This document shows, piece after piece, positions 43,109 through 51,628 of a stretch of DNA of 64,000 nt (within the stretch, counting starts at the first letter, position 1; each line of letters opens with the position of its first letter). The notes under the pieces are model-generated. The model was not told where the DNA came from, did not search any database, and was given only the letters and a program-made list of their open reading frames with translations. Origin of the DNA: Flavimaricola marinus (GTDB taxonomy: Bacteria; Pseudomonadota; Alphaproteobacteria; Rhodobacterales; Rhodobacteraceae); NCBI RefSeq assembly GCF_900184895.1, contig NZ_FXZK01000013.1, positions 1-64,000 on the forward strand, written 5' to 3'. A program made the translations under genes and the position numbers.

Positions 43109-43640
43109 CTCGTACTCTCAGGCGTGGATAAACATCCGAGTATGTATATCTAAAAACATCGAAAGACAAGCTTTGGGTCGTTCAAAGAACTCCCCTCATC
43201 TTCATTAGGGCAACGCAGGTTCTGCCCGTTAATTACTGTCCTATGGTGCATCAAATTTCGTCCATGAGTGGGCTTCCGCTACTTGGCATGATCTCCGATT
43301 GAATGGCAGTCATTCGTGGACGACGACCTTCGCCCTCGATGTGGCCGGGTCGCATGAATCACATGTCTCTAAAGTCGTCGGTTCCTAATCAGTTGTCTTT
43401 GACTCCCCTCCCCTCCCCTGCCCCGCGGCGCTTCGTGTCCTGCGTGGCTGATATTCAGTCAGCTGCCTGGCTGCTGCGCATCGAGACGCAACCAATGAAC
43501 GATTAGGGCGACGACAGAGGGTGGAAAGATCGGAGTTACTACGGTCGTCGGTTGCACTTCGACGTTTATCTCTAGGAACAATGCGAGGTTTGAAAGTCGT
43601 GTGGGTGGAAAGGAAAATGTACAATGCTCGTTGTCACCAC
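43109..43640. other. Gene-free region between vapB and the repABC unit
   Basis: About 530 bp without a plausible gene; the open frames are short and match nothing recognisable. The first 60 bases probably carry the vapBC promoter. From 43641 onward a parS-like palindrome and the repA leader follow. Confidence 0.5.
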
Positions 43641-43656
43641 GTTTACAGGTGTAAAC
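43641..43656. promoter_or_regulatory. parS-like centromere site 1
   Basis: GTTTACAGGTGTAAAC is an inverted repeat of seven bases around GG, 147 bp upstream of repA. The same pattern recurs inside repB and at its end. Repeated 16-bp palindromes of this kind are the binding sites of RepB (ParB) in repABC plasmids. Confidence 0.75.
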
Positions 43657-43803
43657 TCGGTCTAGATTGCGTTCGTCGATATAGTTCCAAAGCGCATGTT
43701 TAGACACTAAATAGAGGAAAAATCTTGACTTAGGAGCGTGAATCGCTGCTTTTATCCTCAAGTGGCGTGAAAAAGGCCACATTTTGGAAATTGAGGCAAC
43801 CAG

Positions 43804-44988
43804 ATGATTCCTGTGACACCATTGGCAAATGAGCGCCCATCGGCACTTGCGACCGAGATATCCGAGCGGCTCAACGCCGCCATCAGGGAGCACCTGCTCT
43901 CTGCTTTTGCCCCAGACAATTCGAAAACGCTACGTTCTTTTTCGGCCCCAGAGACTGCTGAACTCTTGGGTGTGTCTGGGCAATTCATGCGAAAGGTCCA
44001 CGCCGAAGGGACACTTCCGGAGCCCGAAGATATCCGGGGTGGCAGACGCTACTACACAGCCCAAGAGATTTGGGATGCCCGCGAAATCCTGGAAAAAACC
44101 TCTCGGAAGAAGGGGCGGTATATGCCTCGCCGCTCTGGCGAGGAAAAGCTGCAGATTTTGCAGCTGATGAATTTTAAAGGCGGGTCAAGCAAAAGCACAA
44201 CGAGCGTCCACCTCGCTCACTACTTTGCTCTTCGGGGCTATCGGGTCTTGGCGTTGGACCTGGATCCGCAGGGGTCGCTCACATCAATGTGTGGGATTAG
44301 CCCCGAGATCGAGTTTGATGGACTGACCGTTTATGATGCGATCCGCTACGATGATCCGGTCAGCATGGCAGACGTTGTCGTTCAGACATATTTTCCCGGG
44401 CTCTCGATTGCGCCTTCACGCTTGATGTTGTCTGAATTTGAGACGGAGTCGGCCGTTCATTCGAACCCGGACCAGCCATTCTTTACACGCATCCGAAACG
44501 CCTTGGCCCAGGTCGAGGATGATTTTGATATTGTTCTCATGGATAGCCCGCCACAACTGGGTTTCTTGACCATTGCAGGGATGGCTGCCGCCAGCTCCCT
44601 GATCGTTCCTCTAACTCCATCGATGTTAGATGTTTCTTCAACAGCTCAATTTCTCGAACTGGCTGGAGCTTACATGGGTGTGATCGAAGATGCTGGCGCA
44701 TCTCTGCAGTATGATTTCTTTAAGTTTCTCATCACACGAGACGAACCAACGGACGTACCTTCTCAGCAGTTGACCTCTTTCATGCGGGCTCTGTTTCAAG
44801 ACCGGGTCATGTCGGCAACTGCTTTGAAGAGCACAGCAATCAGTGATGCCACCATGCTCAAGCAGTCGATCTATGAGGTGGTGCGTTCGGAGATGACACG
44901 CGCCACATATGATCGGGCCAAGGGCTCGATGGATGCGGTTGGGCTCGAAGTGGAAACGATGATCCATCAATCGTGGGGGCGTAAGTAA
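43804..44988 (+). CDS. repA: Plasmid partitioning ATPase RepA
   Basis: A 394-residue ParA-type ATPase with an N-terminal HTH-like region (FSAPETAELLGVSGQFMRKVHAEG), deviant Walker A MNFKGGSSKST (residues about 121-131), VLALDLDPQGSLT and VLMDSPPQLGFLTIAG (Walker B). The length fits RepA of repABC plasmids. It partitions the plasmid with RepB and represses the operon. GAGG precedes the ATG. Its TAA shares a base with the repB ATG (44988), coupling translation. Confidence 0.95.
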   Translation: MIPVTPLANERPSALATEISERLNAAIREHLLSAFAPDNSKTLRSFSAPETAELLGVSGQFMRKVHAEGTLPEPEDIRGGRRYYTAQEIWDAREILEKTSRKKGRYMPRRSGEEKLQILQLMNFKGGSSKSTTSVHLAHYFALRGYRVLALDLDPQGSLTSMCGISPEIEFDGLTVYDAIRYDDPVSMADVVVQTYFPGLSIAPSRLMLSEFETESAVHSNPDQPFFTRIRNALAQVEDDFDIVLMDSPPQLGFLTIAGMAAASSLIVPLTPSMLDVSSTAQFLELAGAYMGVIEDAGASLQYDFFKFLITRDEPTDVPSQQLTSFMRALFQDRVMSATALKSTAISDATMLKQSIYEVVRSEMTRATYDRAKGSMDAVGLEVETMIHQSWGRK

Positions 44989-45959
44989 TGGCCAGGAAAT
45001 CTCTTCGCGAAATGTCGGGAATTGCCAACACAATCGCCCGTTCCGGCGGAGCACAGCCAGAGAGACCGCCAAAGGCCAGCGCTCCGGCTTTGGGGGCTCT
45101 TCAAGGCTCTTTGGCGTCTATTCGTGAGATTGATCCCAATCTGATCGACGATTGGGGCCCAGTAGACCGGCTTGAGGAGTTTACAGCTGTAAACGTCGAA
45201 GACGATGACGAGAGCTTCGAACGACTTAAGAGCAGCATTCGCGAAGGCGGGCAGCAAGTGCCAATACTCGTTCGGCGGTCAAAAGTCGCAGAAGGGCGCT
45301 TTGAAGCAATCTACGGGAGGCGCCGTCTAAAGGCCTGCCGCGAACTCGGCATAAAGGTCCGTGCAAACGTCCAAGACATTGATGATGCGACGGCCTTGCT
45401 GGCGAAAGGATTGGAAAATGCTGCGCGCCGCAACCTGTCTTTCTACGAAAAAGCAAGGTTCGCCGAGGCCATCCAAAATGCCGGCCACGATGGAGCAACT
45501 GTTCGGCAGGTCCTAAACCTGTCGGCGTCAGGTCAGTCACACCTTACGAAGGTGACGCAAAATGTCCCAGTCAAGATCGGTGACCTCATTGGCGCGGCAC
45601 CAAAGTCCGGGCGTCCGAGGTGGACCGAGTTGGCCGAGCTCTTTCTCTCTCGGAAGCTCACTGAACGTACGGCTCTCGATATCCTGGCTAAGATCAGGGC
45701 AACATCGAATTCAGATGAGCGCCTTGAATCGCTCATTAAGGAAGCGACTAAGCGCGGCGCGAAGAACTCGCGCGAAACTCGGGAGATCACGCCCATAGAG
45801 GGCGTTACGATCAAAACTGGTCGCGCAACACTGTCACTTTCGGTGAAGAAGTCTGGCGCAAACGCTGAGTTTGCAACCTGGCTTGAGAGCAATCTCGCGG
45901 AAATAATCAAGCAATCCTATGCCGAATTTACAGATGTAAATTCAGTGGATGACAACTGA
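44988..45959 (+). CDS. repB: Plasmid partitioning protein RepB
   Basis: A 323-residue ParB-family protein: N-terminal ParB/sulfiredoxin-like domain (QQVPILVRRSKVAEGRFEAI, YGRRRLKACRELGIKVRA, GLENAARRNLSFYEKARFAEAI) and a central HTH (VRQVLNLSASGQSHLTKVTQ). It binds parS; two parS-like palindromes (45179-45194 and 45927-45942) lie within its own coding sequence. It forms an operon with repA and repC. Confidence 0.95.
   Translation: MARKSLREMSGIANTIARSGGAQPERPPKASAPALGALQGSLASIREIDPNLIDDWGPVDRLEEFTAVNVEDDDESFERLKSSIREGGQQVPILVRRSKVAEGRFEAIYGRRRLKACRELGIKVRANVQDIDDATALLAKGLENAARRNLSFYEKARFAEAIQNAGHDGATVRQVLNLSASGQSHLTKVTQNVPVKIGDLIGAAPKSGRPRWTELAELFLSRKLTERTALDILAKIRATSNSDERLESLIKEATKRGAKNSRETREITPIEGVTIKTGRATLSLSVKKSGANAEFATWLESNLAEIIKQSYAEFTDVNSVDDN
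45179..45194. promoter_or_regulatory. parS-like site 2, inside repB
   Basis: GTTTACAGCTGTAAAC is a perfect 16-bp palindrome within the repB coding region, identical to the site at 43641 except for the central dinucleotide. Confidence 0.75.
45927..45942. promoter_or_regulatory. parS-like site 3, at the end of repB
   Basis: ATTTACAGATGTAAAT, flanked by GA and TC that extend the palindrome, lies 17 bp before the end of repB. It is a variant of the two other sites with A/T at the outer positions. Confidence 0.68.
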
Positions 45960-45990
45960 GGACGAGCAGAAAGGAGGAACGGCAAACAAA

Positions 45991-46019
45991 GAAAACCCCC
46001 GAAACCGGAGCTTCGAGGG
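45991..46019 (-). terminator. Terminator of the antisense RNA
   Basis: On the minus strand CCCTCGAA pairs with TTCGGGGG (one G-T pair) around a seven-base loop, followed by TTTTC. This is the usual 3' hairpin of repABC antisense RNAs. Confidence 0.75.
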
Positions 46020-46051
46020 CTGCTGCGCAGAGCGCAGTTCTTAGATTAGAC
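45991..46051 (-). ncRNA. Counter-transcribed antisense RNA (inc-alpha type) between repB and repC
   Basis: The repB-repC gap has, on the minus strand, a promoter with -35 TTGTGT (46081-46086), a 17-base spacer and -10 TAGATT (46058-46063), giving a start near 46051. A rho-independent terminator ends it at about 45991. The product of about 60 nucleotides is the size of the small antisense RNAs that inhibit repC expression and cause incompatibility in repABC plasmids. Hexamers and hairpin are seen directly; the function is from the family. Confidence 0.75.
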
Positions 46052-46133
46052 ACCTAGAATCTAGCAGCCAACGAATCACCACACAAGAGAAAACGCTTCT
46101 GAGCGAACGGGATTTCTTTGTCGCTGACATAAA

Positions 46134-47495
46134 ATGACAAAAATCAATGATGCTCCACATGGAGCGACTGAGACAGTCTTGCCTCAGAAGGCTGGAGGTA
46201 TGTCCAATATCAACCAACCCTCGGGGTGGCGCAAAGCGACGGCCGGACTGGCGGTTGCTGAACAGCACGCACAAGCTGGTGAACGAGCAAACGTGCCCAA
46301 GGCACAGGCCTTTGTCGCCGTGAAACGCGTTGGTGCGCATATTGGCCTCAAGGCTGGCGACATGCTGGTTCTCGACACGCTTGGGGCCTTCACACAGGCC
46401 CAGGACTGGGAAGAGGGACAGCGTCCGATCGTCTGGGCCTCCAATTCTTATCTGATGGAGCAAACAGGCTTCTCGCTCTCGGCGCTCAAGCGCCACGCGC
46501 GGCGTCTGGCCGAGATCGGTGTGATTGCCTTCAAGGACAGCCCTAATGGCAAGCGGTGGGGCCACAGGGACGCTGACGGCCGTATCATCGAGGCCTACGG
46601 CTTTGATTTGTCGCCGCTATCGGCCCGCGCCGAAGAGTTTGAGCAGCTGCATGCTGAACTGCAGGCTGAACGTGAACTCTGCCAGCGCCTGAAGCGCCAG
46701 ATCACAGTTGCGCGCCGAATGATCCGTGCGAGGATCGAAGCGGCCCTCAGCGGTGCTCTGAGAGGCCCTTGGACACAGCTCTCAAGCCTCTTTGAGGATC
46801 TTCTGGACCGCCTGCCACGCCGGAACACGGCCTCTGAGACGCTTGCGCGGCTTCTGGCATGGTTCAGGGAGCTTCAGGAGCGTGTCGAAGTGACCTATCT
46901 CAAGGCATTTCGAGTGGATGACGTTGTGGAAAACACCGCCGAATCCACCGAACAAGTCAGTGAAAAGACTCAAGAAATGGACCCCAGGGAGGTCATTTCT
47001 GAACCTCATATACTAACTACAAAGCAACTTAATCCTGTAACCTGTAATCGCTCAGAAACTGAGCAAACGGCGGCCGTGGTGCCAAATACGCCACCGGAAG
47101 AGAAGGTGGATAGGGAGCTGGAAGACTGGGTGGTTGAAACACGTAAGAAACGTGGTGCCGCGCTCGATTTGCCAACCGTGATGCAGGCCTGTCCTGAATT
47201 CGCGTCCTGGGCACGCAATATGGGCGGGTATTTGAAGGATTGGGGAGATCTTCATCGCGTTGTCGGGCAGCTCAGGCCGATGATTGGTGTCTCAGAGCAC
47301 GCTTGGAACCTCGCACAGGACCGTCTCGGTCCCCAGATCGCGACAGCAGCGCTCGTTCTCACGTTTGACAAGCATTGTGCCGGCGAAGTGGCGTCTCCGG
47401 GTGGATATCTGCGGGGTATGGTCGAGAAGGCCGGGGCAGGGGAGCTGCATCTGGAGCGCAGTTTCTATGGCCGGTTGAGCGGACAGGCGGCGTAA
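46134..47495 (+). CDS. repC: Replication initiator RepC
   Basis: A 453-residue RepC: conserved N-terminal winged-helix region (GWRKATAGLAVAEQHA, MLVLDTLGAFTQAQDWEEGQ, RPIVWASNSYLMEQTGFSLS, ALKRHARRLAEIGVIAFKDS) and conserved C-terminal domain (MQACPEFASWARNMGGYLKD, QDRLGPQIATAALVLTFDKH, SPGGYLRGMVEKAGAGELHL) joined by a variable, acidic linker (residues about 250-330). RepC starts replication at an origin that, in this family, lies inside repC. ATG 46134 is used; the Met at 46200 is an alternative start with a GGAGG placed very close. It is 174 bp after repB, across the antisense RNA. Confidence 0.93.
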   Translation: MTKINDAPHGATETVLPQKAGGMSNINQPSGWRKATAGLAVAEQHAQAGERANVPKAQAFVAVKRVGAHIGLKAGDMLVLDTLGAFTQAQDWEEGQRPIVWASNSYLMEQTGFSLSALKRHARRLAEIGVIAFKDSPNGKRWGHRDADGRIIEAYGFDLSPLSARAEEFEQLHAELQAERELCQRLKRQITVARRMIRARIEAALSGALRGPWTQLSSLFEDLLDRLPRRNTASETLARLLAWFRELQERVEVTYLKAFRVDDVVENTAESTEQVSEKTQEMDPREVISEPHILTTKQLNPVTCNRSETEQTAAVVPNTPPEEKVDRELEDWVVETRKKRGAALDLPTVMQACPEFASWARNMGGYLKDWGDLHRVVGQLRPMIGVSEHAWNLAQDRLGPQIATAALVLTFDKHCAGEVASPGGYLRGMVEKAGAGELHLERSFYGRLSGQAA

Positions 47496-47542
47496 TGGGA
47501 AGTGAAGCAGTTGTCCTGCGTTTGACCTTCCAGATCGGGTAT

Positions 47543-47569
47543 GCGGAGATTGTCGCCCTTATTCTCCGC
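47543..47569. promoter_or_regulatory. Inverted repeat, distal operator before fic
   Basis: GCGGAGA at 47543-47549 and TCTCCGC at 47563-47569 form an inverted repeat with the same half-sites as the one overlapping the fic promoter 52 bp downstream. Confidence 0.5.
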
Positions 47570-47589
47570 GCCTTCTGCGGTGTTTGTCG

Positions 47590-47625
47590 TTGTCTTGCGG
47601 AGATTGTGCCGTATAATCTCCGCAA
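47590..47625 (+). promoter_or_regulatory. fic promoter overlapped by a perfect 11-bp inverted repeat
   Basis: A consensus -10 TATAAT at 47612-47617 has a -35-like TTGTCT at 47590-47595 (16-base spacer). The inverted repeat TTGCGGAGATT (47595-47605) / AATCTCCGCAA (47615-47625) covers the spacer and -10, so a bound protein would block RNA polymerase. AAGGA at 47624-47628 is the likely ribosome site for the ATG at 47640. Confidence 0.65.
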
Positions 47626-47639
47626 GGAATGCGTAAAAT

Positions 47640-48734
47640 ATGACTTACATTCACGAACACCCTGATTGGCCCCAGTTTACCTGGGATAAGGCCAAACTGT
47701 CGTCACAACTTGCTGCGGTCCGTCACCGCCAAGGCAAACTCTTGGGGCGCATGGAGGGTCTTGGCTTCGATCTTCGCAACGAGGCGATACTTAGAACACT
47801 AACCAATGATGTCGTCAAAAGCAGTGAGATCGAGGGGGAGACGCTCGACAAGGATCAGGTTCGCTCATCTATCGCAAAGCGGTTGGGTCTGGAAATTGGC
47901 GGACTGATCCCGTCTGATCGCCATGTTGATGGTGTCGTCGAGATGATGCTGGACGCGACCCAAGCGTATGACCAGCCATTGGATGCGGAGCGTCTGTTTG
48001 GCTGGCATGCGGCTCTCTTTCCGACCGGGCGAAGCGGAATGACCCGGATCAGGGTGGGAAATTGGCGTGACGGTCCCATGGAGGTTGTATCCGGACCCTA
48101 TGGCCGCGAACGCGTGCATTTTGAGGGGCCAGATGCCGTGCGGCTGGATGCTGAGATGGCGCGGTTCTTGACCTGGTTCAATCAGTCCCCTGATACGGAT
48201 CCCGTCATTCATGCCGCCATCGCCCATCTGTGGTTTGTCACCATACACCCGTTCGATGATGGCAATGGGCGCATTGCGCGCGCGATCGCAGACATGGCCT
48301 TGGCGCGATCGGAAGGCAGCGCGCAGCGGTTCTACAGTATGTCGACGCAAATTCGGCAGGAGCGGAACGCTTATTATGATATGCTTGAGACGACACAAAA
48401 AGAGGGGCTTGATGTCACGGCGTGGCTTGTTTGGTTTCTGGCTTGCCTGGACCGCGCATTCGATGGCGCAGAGATCATACTTGAGGCCGTGTTCCAGAAG
48501 GCGCGGTTCTGGGAGAAATATGGAACGGCGAACATGAATGACCGCCAGCGGGACATGCTCAATCTCCTGCTGGATGGGTTCGACGGAAAGCTCACGACGT
48601 CGAAGTACGCGAAGATCGAAAAATGCTCACAAGACACGGCCTATCGCGACATCCTTGATCTGATCGACTTGGGCGCCTTGGAGAAAGATGAGGCTGGTGG
48701 GCGTAGTACCAGTTATTCCCTGACGGAGATGTAA
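47640..48734 (+). CDS. Fic-domain protein (AMPylase type) with N-terminal inhibitory motif
   Basis: A 364-residue Fic protein. The active-site loop HPFDDGNGRIAR starts at H203; the N-terminal DUF4172-like region contains S61-SEIE-G66, the [S/T]xxxE[G/N] autoinhibitory motif, so this is a class II Fic enzyme whose own glutamate blocks the ATP site. A C-terminal winged-helix segment (LTTSKYAKIEKCSQDTAYRDILDLIDLGAL) may bind DNA, which fits autoregulation through the two inverted repeats upstream. Fic enzymes transfer AMP from ATP to a target protein. The targets are unknown. Confidence 0.88.
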   Translation: MTYIHEHPDWPQFTWDKAKLSSQLAAVRHRQGKLLGRMEGLGFDLRNEAILRTLTNDVVKSSEIEGETLDKDQVRSSIAKRLGLEIGGLIPSDRHVDGVVEMMLDATQAYDQPLDAERLFGWHAALFPTGRSGMTRIRVGNWRDGPMEVVSGPYGRERVHFEGPDAVRLDAEMARFLTWFNQSPDTDPVIHAAIAHLWFVTIHPFDDGNGRIARAIADMALARSEGSAQRFYSMSTQIRQERNAYYDMLETTQKEGLDVTAWLVWFLACLDRAFDGAEIILEAVFQKARFWEKYGTANMNDRQRDMLNLLLDGFDGKLTTSKYAKIEKCSQDTAYRDILDLIDLGALEKDEAGGRSTSYSLTEM

Positions 48735-48934
48735 AGAGGCTTGACACTTCCGGTGCTCAAGACACGGCCAGCATTGATTTTTCTGGCAACCACCAGAGAC
48801 AACTGCCGATTTGTGCTTTTCTCTAAATCGTTGATGTAGATTGAGAAGTTAGACGATGCGGGCAAGGCTCTGGCAATCTCGGGATACAATGAAGGCTTGC
48901 TGCGTTAAATCACAGCGGTTCTGATTTATTCTCC

Positions 48935-48946
48935 TGAGAACCTTCT
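48935..48946. promoter_or_regulatory. TGAGAACCTTCT element upstream of the LuxR gene
   Basis: This 12-mer is identical to the core of the operator at 18588-18599. It lies 40 bp before the LuxR-type gene, but the second arm of the palindrome is incomplete (TAT instead of CAC). It may be a degenerate operator or chance. Confidence 0.25.
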
Positions 48947-48985
48947 ATTTGAGGTTAGTCTGTTCCCAGACAAAAGAGACGAACG

Positions 48986-50509
48986 ATGAAGAGAAGCGAA
49001 TACAGCGATGAAAGCATCATTGCGGCCTATGCGTCTGGCGACGTGGCAGCGGGCAACGCCTTGTTCGAAGCCGCGGGCGGAGAGCATTTCGTCTTTCACT
49101 TCGGCTACGACGCGCTCGGGCAGGTTCTGTCGGCTATGCCACAGGACCATTGGCGCCATCATGAGCCGACCCTGTGCGCCCTTGCGTTGTATTTGTCCAA
49201 ACACGGCAATGCCGCGCGGGCGCAGGCGCACCTGAATGATCACGACCTGTCATTCAAGAAAACTTTCCGATTCTACGTGTTCGAGCTGCTGGTCGCAATT
49301 CATCTTGGGGACCCCATTAAGACGGAAGATATCGAGCGCTGGACCTTGCTGGAACGCAGGCTGCCAATTTCACAGCCGCTGACCCAAGGGCTTTATTGCA
49401 ATGCGATGTTGTCGATCCTAGTGCGGGCAGGGCGGTTGCAGGACGCGCGATCGTTCGGGATGCGGGCGATTTCAGCCTATCAGGCGGCGAACCATTGTTA
49501 TCTGGAACACTTCATTCACCTTCATTTGGCCGATCTGTCGATCATGGAGGGGCATTTGCGGCGGGGGCGGCGGCACCGAAAGACGGCCCAGGCCTGTCTT
49601 GATGCCTGGGGCGAAACATATGCGAACGAGTTGGAAATTGCCGAAATCGTGGACCTGACGCTCGATTACGAGACCGGCAAGTTCGCCCATATACCGGCGC
49701 AATCGGCACGGCTTCGCCGTTCGCTCGTCAAGGGAGACAGCTGGGCCGAAATCTTCAACCAACTGGGGCGGATCACAGTGATGTCGGTGTTCTTCACAGC
49801 AGGGCGGGCGGCGGCGCTGAGCGAGCTGGAGATGTATCAAGCGGATTATGCGCAGCGCCACGGGCGACTGTCGGATGCGCTGGCCTTGCTGGAGATCGAG
49901 ATTGACCGGTTGGATCATCTGCTGGGCGGTGCGCAACAGAGGGTGGCACAACTTGATACGGAAAACCTGTCCGGTCCGATCGGCACCGTTCTGCTGGGTG
50001 CGGTGCACGCAACTTTTGAGGAAGCGGGCGAACAGATCGGCGAGGTCTCCGGGCCGCGGGCGCAATTGAACGCCATTCTGCGACAAGCCTGTGGAAAGGA
50101 TGCACAGACGCGGCGACGGCTGGTCGAACAGGCGTTCTGGCTGGCAGTTCAGGAGGGCCATGCCGCCCCGTTCCTGGAGAACCGCGATGTGTTGTCAGGG
50201 CTGGGTCCGCGCCTGTCCAGTGCGCGATTTGCGCGCGGGCATGTGCAACTTGCACGGATGGTTCGCGCCACTCTGCGGACTGTGAAGGAATGCTACTGGT
50301 TGCCGTCTACAATGAAGGTTCTTGGCATAAACCAACGTCAGCTACAGGTGATCACCGCGCTACAATCGGGCGCAACCAACAAGGAAATCGGGCGCCTATT
50401 GGGGTTGAGCGAGGCGGCGGTCAAGTATCACCTTGCAAATCTGTACCGCGCAACGGGAACCAACAGGAGAGGTCAGTTACTTGAAAAAATTGGGAAATTA
50501 ACAGTTTAA
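48986..50509 (+). CDS. LuxR-type HTH regulator with long helical N-terminus
   Basis: A 507-residue protein. The C-terminal about 60 residues are a LuxR/FixJ HTH (LGINQRQLQVITALQSGATN, KEIGRLLGLSEAAVKYHLAN, LYRATGTNRRGQLLEKI). The remaining roughly 430 residues are helical and TPR-like, as in MalT-type regulators, but no NTP-binding loop is present. It lies 96 bp upstream of, and codirectional with, the peptide-type ABC transporter and HyuA/DUF917 genes and is their likely activator. The ligand is unknown. Confidence 0.8.
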   Translation: MKRSEYSDESIIAAYASGDVAAGNALFEAAGGEHFVFHFGYDALGQVLSAMPQDHWRHHEPTLCALALYLSKHGNAARAQAHLNDHDLSFKKTFRFYVFELLVAIHLGDPIKTEDIERWTLLERRLPISQPLTQGLYCNAMLSILVRAGRLQDARSFGMRAISAYQAANHCYLEHFIHLHLADLSIMEGHLRRGRRHRKTAQACLDAWGETYANELEIAEIVDLTLDYETGKFAHIPAQSARLRRSLVKGDSWAEIFNQLGRITVMSVFFTAGRAAALSELEMYQADYAQRHGRLSDALALLEIEIDRLDHLLGGAQQRVAQLDTENLSGPIGTVLLGAVHATFEEAGEQIGEVSGPRAQLNAILRQACGKDAQTRRRLVEQAFWLAVQEGHAAPFLENRDVLSGLGPRLSSARFARGHVQLARMVRATLRTVKECYWLPSTMKVLGINQRQLQVITALQSGATNKEIGRLLGLSEAAVKYHLANLYRATGTNRRGQLLEKIGKLTV

Positions 50510-50605
50510 CCAAAATACTATCCTTTTTAGGTCGAAACTAACCTAATTTTGAATCCGCGGCCCCGCAGTTGTGCCGCTAGGCTTTCCGCAGGGGGAACTT
50601 GGCAC

Positions 50606-51628
50606 ATGGTGCTTTATCTGCTTCGTCGGGCTGCATCCTTACTTTTGGTCCTGTTCGGTCTGGCGATCCTGATTTTTGTGATTGCCCGCGTTGTGCCGGG
50701 CGACCCGGCGCGTATCGCGCTGGGGCCGATGGCGACACCCGAACAGGTTTTGGAGTTGCGCACGGAGATGGGGCTGGATCAGCCCTTTCTTGTGCAACTT
50801 GGCACCTACCTGTCCGGTCTGGCACAGGGCGATCTGGGAAAGTCCCTGCTGACGTCGCGCCCGGTGATGGACGACATTCTGGCGGCACTGCCTGCTACGT
50901 TCGAACTGGTGTTGTTCACGATCATCCTGCAAATCGTCATCTCGATCCCGCTGGGCATTCTTGCGGCGGTCTATCGCAATACGTGGATCGACAACGTCAC
51001 ACGAGTGATTTCGTTGATCGGCGTTGTGACGCCCGGCTTTGTTCTGGCGATCCTGTTGCAACTGGTCGCGGCCTTCTACCTTGGCTTTTTCCCGATCACG
51101 GGGCGGTTGGACCCTTCCATCGCATTTGATGCGGACATCACGGGGCTTTTGTTGGTCGATGGCACCCTGAAAGGGCGCTGGGATGTGGTGGCCGATGCAA
51201 TCCGGCACCTGATCCTGCCCTCCATCGCGCTGGCCATGGCGGGCATCGGGCAGGTCGTGCGCATCACGCGCTCTGCCATGATCGAGGTTGCAAGCCGAGA
51301 CTTTATCGAAGCCTCCCGCGCCTATGGCATTCCCGAACGCGTGGTGCGATTCCGCTATATGCTGCGGGTAGCCTCTGTTGCGCCACTGACGATCCTTGGG
51401 CTGGAGTTCGCATCGCTGATCGGCAACGCCTTTATCGTCGAATTCGTGTTCTCATGGCCAGGCATCGCCAGCTACGGCGTGCGCACGATCCTGCAAAAAG
51501 ACCTGAATGCAGTGATCGGCGTGGTGCTGGTGTCCGGCGTGTTCTTCGTGATCGCCAATCTGGTGATTGACATCGTTCTTGGCCTTCTGGATCCACGTCA
51601 CAGGCTGCGCGAAGGAGGAAGAAAATGA
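50606..51628 (+). CDS. Dipeptide/nickel-type ABC transporter permease (DppB type)
   Basis: A 340-residue permease with six membrane helices and DppB landmarks: LLRRAASLLLVLFGLAILIF, ARVVPGDPARIALGPMATPE, LRTEMGLDQPFLVQLGTYLS, and the loop FIEASRAYGIPERVVRFRYML. The ATG at 50606 follows GGGGGAAC; a longer frame from 50549 adds a non-conserved leader. It overlaps the next permease gene as ATGA. Confidence 0.92.
   Translation: MVLYLLRRAASLLLVLFGLAILIFVIARVVPGDPARIALGPMATPEQVLELRTEMGLDQPFLVQLGTYLSGLAQGDLGKSLLTSRPVMDDILAALPATFELVLFTIILQIVISIPLGILAAVYRNTWIDNVTRVISLIGVVTPGFVLAILLQLVAAFYLGFFPITGRLDPSIAFDADITGLLLVDGTLKGRWDVVADAIRHLILPSIALAMAGIGQVVRITRSAMIEVASRDFIEASRAYGIPERVVRFRYMLRVASVAPLTILGLEFASLIGNAFIVEFVFSWPGIASYGVRTILQKDLNAVIGVVLVSGVFFVIANLVIDIVLGLLDPRHRLREGGRK

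Noticed and set aside
43303-43893. Small open frames in the repA leader region
   Set aside because: No ribosome sites, no recognisable domains, and one of them overlaps the parS site and the start of repA on the opposite strand.
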